This document shows, one piece after another, positions 61,173 through 64,000 of a stretch of DNA of 64,000 bases. The DNA is taken from contig JAUIAY010000001.1 of assembly GCA_030425285.1 (NCBI GenBank), forward strand, positions 606,963 to 670,962, given 5' to 3'. This stretch comes from Bacteroidia bacterium (lineage in GTDB: Bacteria > Bacteroidota > Bacteroidia > Flavobacteriales > Flavobacteriaceae). The position numbers and the translations under genes were made by a program. Below the pieces are notes generated by a model. The model did not search any database. It was not told where the DNA came from and saw only the letters and a list, made by a program, of their open reading frames with translations. How positions within the stretch are numbered: the first letter of the stretch is position 1; each line of letters starts with the position of its first letter.

Positions 61173-62534
61173 ATGAAACAAAAGACCTACATTTTCGCTT
61201 TTTTATTCGGACTGTTTTTGGTTCCGCACACGCTTTTTGCCCAAATTGACTATAACAAAACTCCCGATGACGACCTTGGTGAAGTTCAGGACAATAAGCA
61301 AGAGTATTTTTTTGAGGCCCTAAAACAAAAAGGCATTGAGAATTATGACAGAGCTGTTACAGCCTTGTTAAAATGCATAGAACTTGACGATTCACAATCG
61401 GTTTTCTATTATGAATTGGGTAAAAATTATAACAAACTCAAAAATTTTGGAGAAGCCGAAGATGCCTTAAAACAAGCTGTTAAAATGGAGCCAGGTAATG
61501 AATGGTATTTGGATGAATTGTATGATGTTTATGCGCAACAAGATGATTACGATAAGGCCATAAAAACGGTCAAACAATTGGTTAAGTATCATCCCGACTA
61601 TAAAGAAGACTTGGCAACCTTGTATGTGAAAACCAAAAAATATGATGAGGCATTAGAGGTTTTAGACGAAATGGATGCAGAACTGGGACTTTCTATGACA
61701 AGGGATATTATCAGAAATCAAATTTATGAGGCAACGGGCAGAAAGAAAGAACAAATTGAAAATTTGGAGGACCGAGTAGAGGATAATCCCGATGAGGAAT
61801 CAAACTATTTGGCACTCATTTACAGATATAGTGAAAACGACGAAAAGGACAAAGCTTTTGAAACAGCCAAAAAACTCTTGGAGATTAAACCCAACTCACA
61901 ATTGGTGCATTTGGCACTCTATAAATTTTATTTAGATGATCAAGATGCTGAAAAAGCCATAGAGTCTATGAAAACCGTGTTACAGAGTTCGCGTATAAGA
62001 CCAGATGCCAAAATGATGGTATTGGCCGATTTTGTGAAGTTTGTTTCAGAAAACCCACAATATGAAGATGATTTAGTTGAAACGACTTCAATTATTACCG
62101 ATGACAATAATGGCACCTCATATTTGGAAGTGGCCCAGTATTTTCTAAAAAAAGGAGACAAGAGTAAAGCTCTTGACTATTATGAAAAGGCATTGAAATT
62201 GGATAGTGACAACTTTGGTATTTTACGTAATGTATTATTGCTTCATTTAGATTTAAAAAACTATGACGAAGCCGTAACCATGAGCCGTGAAACACTCGAA
62301 AAATTTCCTTCTCAACCTTTATTTTATTTGATTCAAGGGGTTGCACTCAATGAATTAAAAAAACCAAATGAAGCTTTAGAATCGTTGGAAACAGGATTGG
62401 ATTATATTATCGAAGACCCCGAAATGGAAGCTGATTTTTACCAACAAATGAGTGTGGCTCATACCCAACTCAACAATACTGCTAAAGCAAAAACGTTTAG
62501 TGATAAAGCAAAACAATTGGAATCCTCAAATTAA
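61173..62534 (+). CDS. TPR repeat protein with signal peptide
   Basis: The 453-residue periplasmic protein starts at ATG 61173 (an in-frame TTG at 61155 is less likely, as it precedes the signal peptide MKQKTYIFAFLFGLFLVPHT, cleaved near FAQ). The rest is an array of about 10-11 TPR helices (SVFYYELGKNYNKLKNFGEA, AIKTVKQLVKYHPDYKEDLA, AKALDYYEKALKLDSDNFGI-like) that mediate protein contacts. In flavobacteria it usually lies between the nucleotidyltransferase and DUF4292, as here. Its stop overlaps the DUF4292 ATG (TAATG). Confidence 0.88.
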   Translation: MKQKTYIFAFLFGLFLVPHTLFAQIDYNKTPDDDLGEVQDNKQEYFFEALKQKGIENYDRAVTALLKCIELDDSQSVFYYELGKNYNKLKNFGEAEDALKQAVKMEPGNEWYLDELYDVYAQQDDYDKAIKTVKQLVKYHPDYKEDLATLYVKTKKYDEALEVLDEMDAELGLSMTRDIIRNQIYEATGRKKEQIENLEDRVEDNPDEESNYLALIYRYSENDEKDKAFETAKKLLEIKPNSQLVHLALYKFYLDDQDAEKAIESMKTVLQSSRIRPDAKMMVLADFVKFVSENPQYEDDLVETTSIITDDNNGTSYLEVAQYFLKKGDKSKALDYYEKALKLDSDNFGILRNVLLLHLDLKNYDEAVTMSRETLEKFPSQPLFYLIQGVALNELKKPNEALESLETGLDYIIEDPEMEADFYQQMSVAHTQLNNTAKAKTFSDKAKQLESSN

Positions 62535-63310
62535 TGGACATACGTTTTAAAATCTCAAGTATCTTTTTGATCTGTTTTACCGTTTTGGTTGGATGTAAAT
62601 CATCTAAGGCATTAGTGGATGGTGAAAAAAGCCTAGGATTGACCACAAAGGAGGTTATTAAAGCCAATGCTAAAAAGGCGGCTGACTTTAAGACCCTTCA
62701 CTCTAAAGTAAGAGTGGTTTATACCCAAGAGAATAAATCGCAGACACATACGGTTACTTTAAGAATGTTGAAAGACCAGGTGATTTGGATAAATTCTACA
62801 TTAAATTTAATCAGAGCAAAAATTACACCTGAAAAAGTGAGTTTTTATAATAAGTTAGATAACACGTACTTTGATGGAGACTACGGCTATTTAAGTGATA
62901 TTTTAGGAACGGAACTGGATTTTAAAAAGCTTCAAAATTTGTTATTGGGCAATGCGATATTTGATTTGGATAAAGAAACGTATGTTATGTCTGTTCATAA
63001 TGATGCCTATTTGTTTCAACCTAAAAACCAATTAAATTTGTTTGAATTGTTTTATATCATTAATCCATCGCATTTCAAGATAGATTCCCAGCAATTGTCA
63101 CAGCCTACGGAATCCCGTTTCTTGCAAGTTGATTATTTAAATTATCAAGAAGTGGACAAACAAAGTCTTCCGGAAAACCTAAAAATAATTGCTTTGGAAG
63201 GCGACCAAGAAACCATTATAGAAATAGCGTATAAATCGGTTAGTTTGAATGAAGATTTACGCTATCCTTTTAAAATCCCTTCTGGGTTTGATGAAATAAT
63301 TCTTAAGTAA
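62534..63310 (+). CDS. DUF4292 family lipoprotein
   Basis: The 258-residue protein has a lipobox (VLVGCKSS, Cys at about 21) and a beta-rich domain resembling LolA/LolB-type or outer-membrane lipoprotein sorting folds, as I recall for DUF4292. FYNKLDNTYFDGDYGYLSDI and the C-terminal YPFKIPSGFDEIILK are typical of the family. It is probably in the same operon as the TPR protein and the EnvC-like gene 3 bases downstream of its stop, suggesting an envelope-assembly job. Confidence 0.85.
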   Translation: MDIRFKISSIFLICFTVLVGCKSSKALVDGEKSLGLTTKEVIKANAKKAADFKTLHSKVRVVYTQENKSQTHTVTLRMLKDQVIWINSTLNLIRAKITPEKVSFYNKLDNTYFDGDYGYLSDILGTELDFKKLQNLLLGNAIFDLDKETYVMSVHNDAYLFQPKNQLNLFELFYIINPSHFKIDSQQLSQPTESRFLQVDYLNYQEVDKQSLPENLKIIALEGDQETIIEIAYKSVSLNEDLRYPFKIPSGFDEIILK

Positions 63311-63313
63311 TTT

Positions 63314-64000
63314 ATGCAAATATCTAAAACCCACATACTTGTTTTTGCCATTTTCACTGTAATGACATCATTCTGTTTTTCACAAAGCAAGAAACAGTTG
63401 GAGTTAGAAGAAAGACGTAATGAATTACGCGATGAAATCAAGCAAATCAATGAATTGCTCTTTAAGGATAAGAACAAGAAAAAATCTCAAACAACGCTTA
63501 TTGAGGATTTAAACTATCGCGTAAGTGTTCGAAAAAATTTAATACTGGTTACCAATCAGCAGGCTAATTTACTAACAAGAGAAATTAACGATAATCAAAA
63601 TAAGATAACCGAACTACGCGATGAATTGGCTACTCTGAAGGACAATTATGCTAAAATGATTGTGAAATCTTACAAGAGCAAAAGTGAGCAAAGCCGCGTG
63701 ATGTTTTTGTTGTCTTCTACTAATTTTAAACAAGCCTATAAACGTGTTCAGTACTTAAATCAGTATGCCAATTATCAAAAAGAACAGGGTGAAGCCATAA
63801 AAGTTAAAACAGCCAAGTTACAAGAAATCAATACGGATTTGTTACGGCAGAAAGCTGATAAACAACAGCTTATTGAAGAAAACCGTGTGGCACAACGCGA
63901 ATTGGAAAAAGAGCTGGGACAACAACGGGAATTGATGGCAGCCATCAATAAGAATTTAAATAACTATACAGCACAAATACGAGCTAAACAGCGCGAAGCT
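63314..64000 (+). CDS. EnvC-like murein hydrolase activator, N-terminal part
   Basis: The frame opens at ATG 63314 and runs off the right edge (229 codons visible). A signal peptide (MQISKTHILVFAIFTVMTSF, ending near CFSQ) is followed by a long coiled coil of heptads rich in Lys, Glu, Gln and Leu (KKQLELEERRNELRDEIKQI and onward) interrupted by the conserved YAKMIVKSYKSKSEQSRVMF and LLSSTNFKQAYKRVQYLNQY segment. This matches EnvC/peptidase M23 proteins that activate septal amidases; the C-terminal LytM domain would lie outside the window. It follows DUF4292 by 3 bases. Confidence 0.9.
   Translation, partial: MQISKTHILVFAIFTVMTSFCFSQSKKQLELEERRNELRDEIKQINELLFKDKNKKKSQTTLIEDLNYRVSVRKNLILVTNQQANLLTREINDNQNKITELRDELATLKDNYAKMIVKSYKSKSEQSRVMFLLSSTNFKQAYKRVQYLNQYANYQKEQGEAIKVKTAKLQEINTDLLRQKADKQQLIEENRVAQRELEKELGQQRELMAAINKNLNNYTAQIRAKQREA

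Overview
This window looks like a chromosomal segment of a marine member of the Flavobacteriaceae (phylum Bacteroidota). The grounds are AT-rich DNA, many start sites preceded by the Bacteroidota -7 element TAnnTTTG instead of a Shine-Dalgarno sequence, a type IX secretion cargo protein with a type A sorting domain, the gliding/T9SS lipoprotein SprE, several Bacteroidota-restricted families (DUF4249, DUF4837, DUF4292, DUF5687, DUF6090, DUF6168, DUF6341, DUF6427, DUF6909), and an ATP synthase operon that ends at atpG without atpD or atpC. Genus-level assignment is not possible from the sequence alone. No tRNA, rRNA, CRISPR array, transposase or phage gene was seen, and no gap between genes exceeds about 300 bases.

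Layout. 1-5.7 kb holds housekeeping and envelope genes: the tail of a DUF4249 lipoprotein, holB, pgk, a LysM lytic transglycosylase, a DUF4837 lipoprotein and a 58-residue TatA. From 5.8 to 26.7 kb almost everything is on the + strand with tiny gaps or overlaps: M23 peptidase, GH3-family ligase, DUF6909, a Wzz-like chain-length protein, the dTDP-rhamnose genes (rfbB, rfbA, rfbC, rfbD), a sulfate-activation block (cysQ, DUF2061, cysC, cysD, cysN), then a lipoprotein, a flippase, two sulfotransferases, two polymerase/ligase-like membrane proteins around a GT4 glycosyltransferase, and an esterase lipoprotein. This reads as a surface polysaccharide locus that makes its own PAPS and uses it to sulfate the glycan. 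From 27 to 38.7 kb the polysaccharide theme continues with GT4 enzymes, a large FG-GAP T9SS cargo protein, a radical SAM protein, a hexapeptide acyltransferase, ugd, UDP-glucuronate decarboxylase, a polyprenyl glycosylphosphotransferase (chain initiation) and a CapK-like ligase.

The right part is core genome: purD, DUF6341, DUF6427, upp, DUF4254, a GT9 enzyme, a PaaE-like reductase, a DUF5687/ABC exporter pair, sprE, a bactofilin, atpZ, DUF6168, atpB-E-F-H-A-G, another flippase, DUF6090, dut, a sugar nucleotidyltransferase, a TPR protein, DUF4292 and the start of an EnvC-like murein hydrolase activator.

The most interesting items are: the PAPS-synthesis plus sulfotransferase module inside the O-antigen/capsule locus; a flippase gene whose reading frame runs about 70 codons upstream of its first ATG with no ATG, GTG or TTG; the C-terminal half of DUF6909, which resembles a nucleoside phosphorylase and sits next to a GH3 ligase; an FG-GAP cargo with 14 repeats, a number that fits two seven-bladed propellers; and several short palindromic elements, one coding the C-terminal tail VIPAKAGI of a glycosyltransferase and another flanked by a 14-bp duplication of the adjoining gene end.
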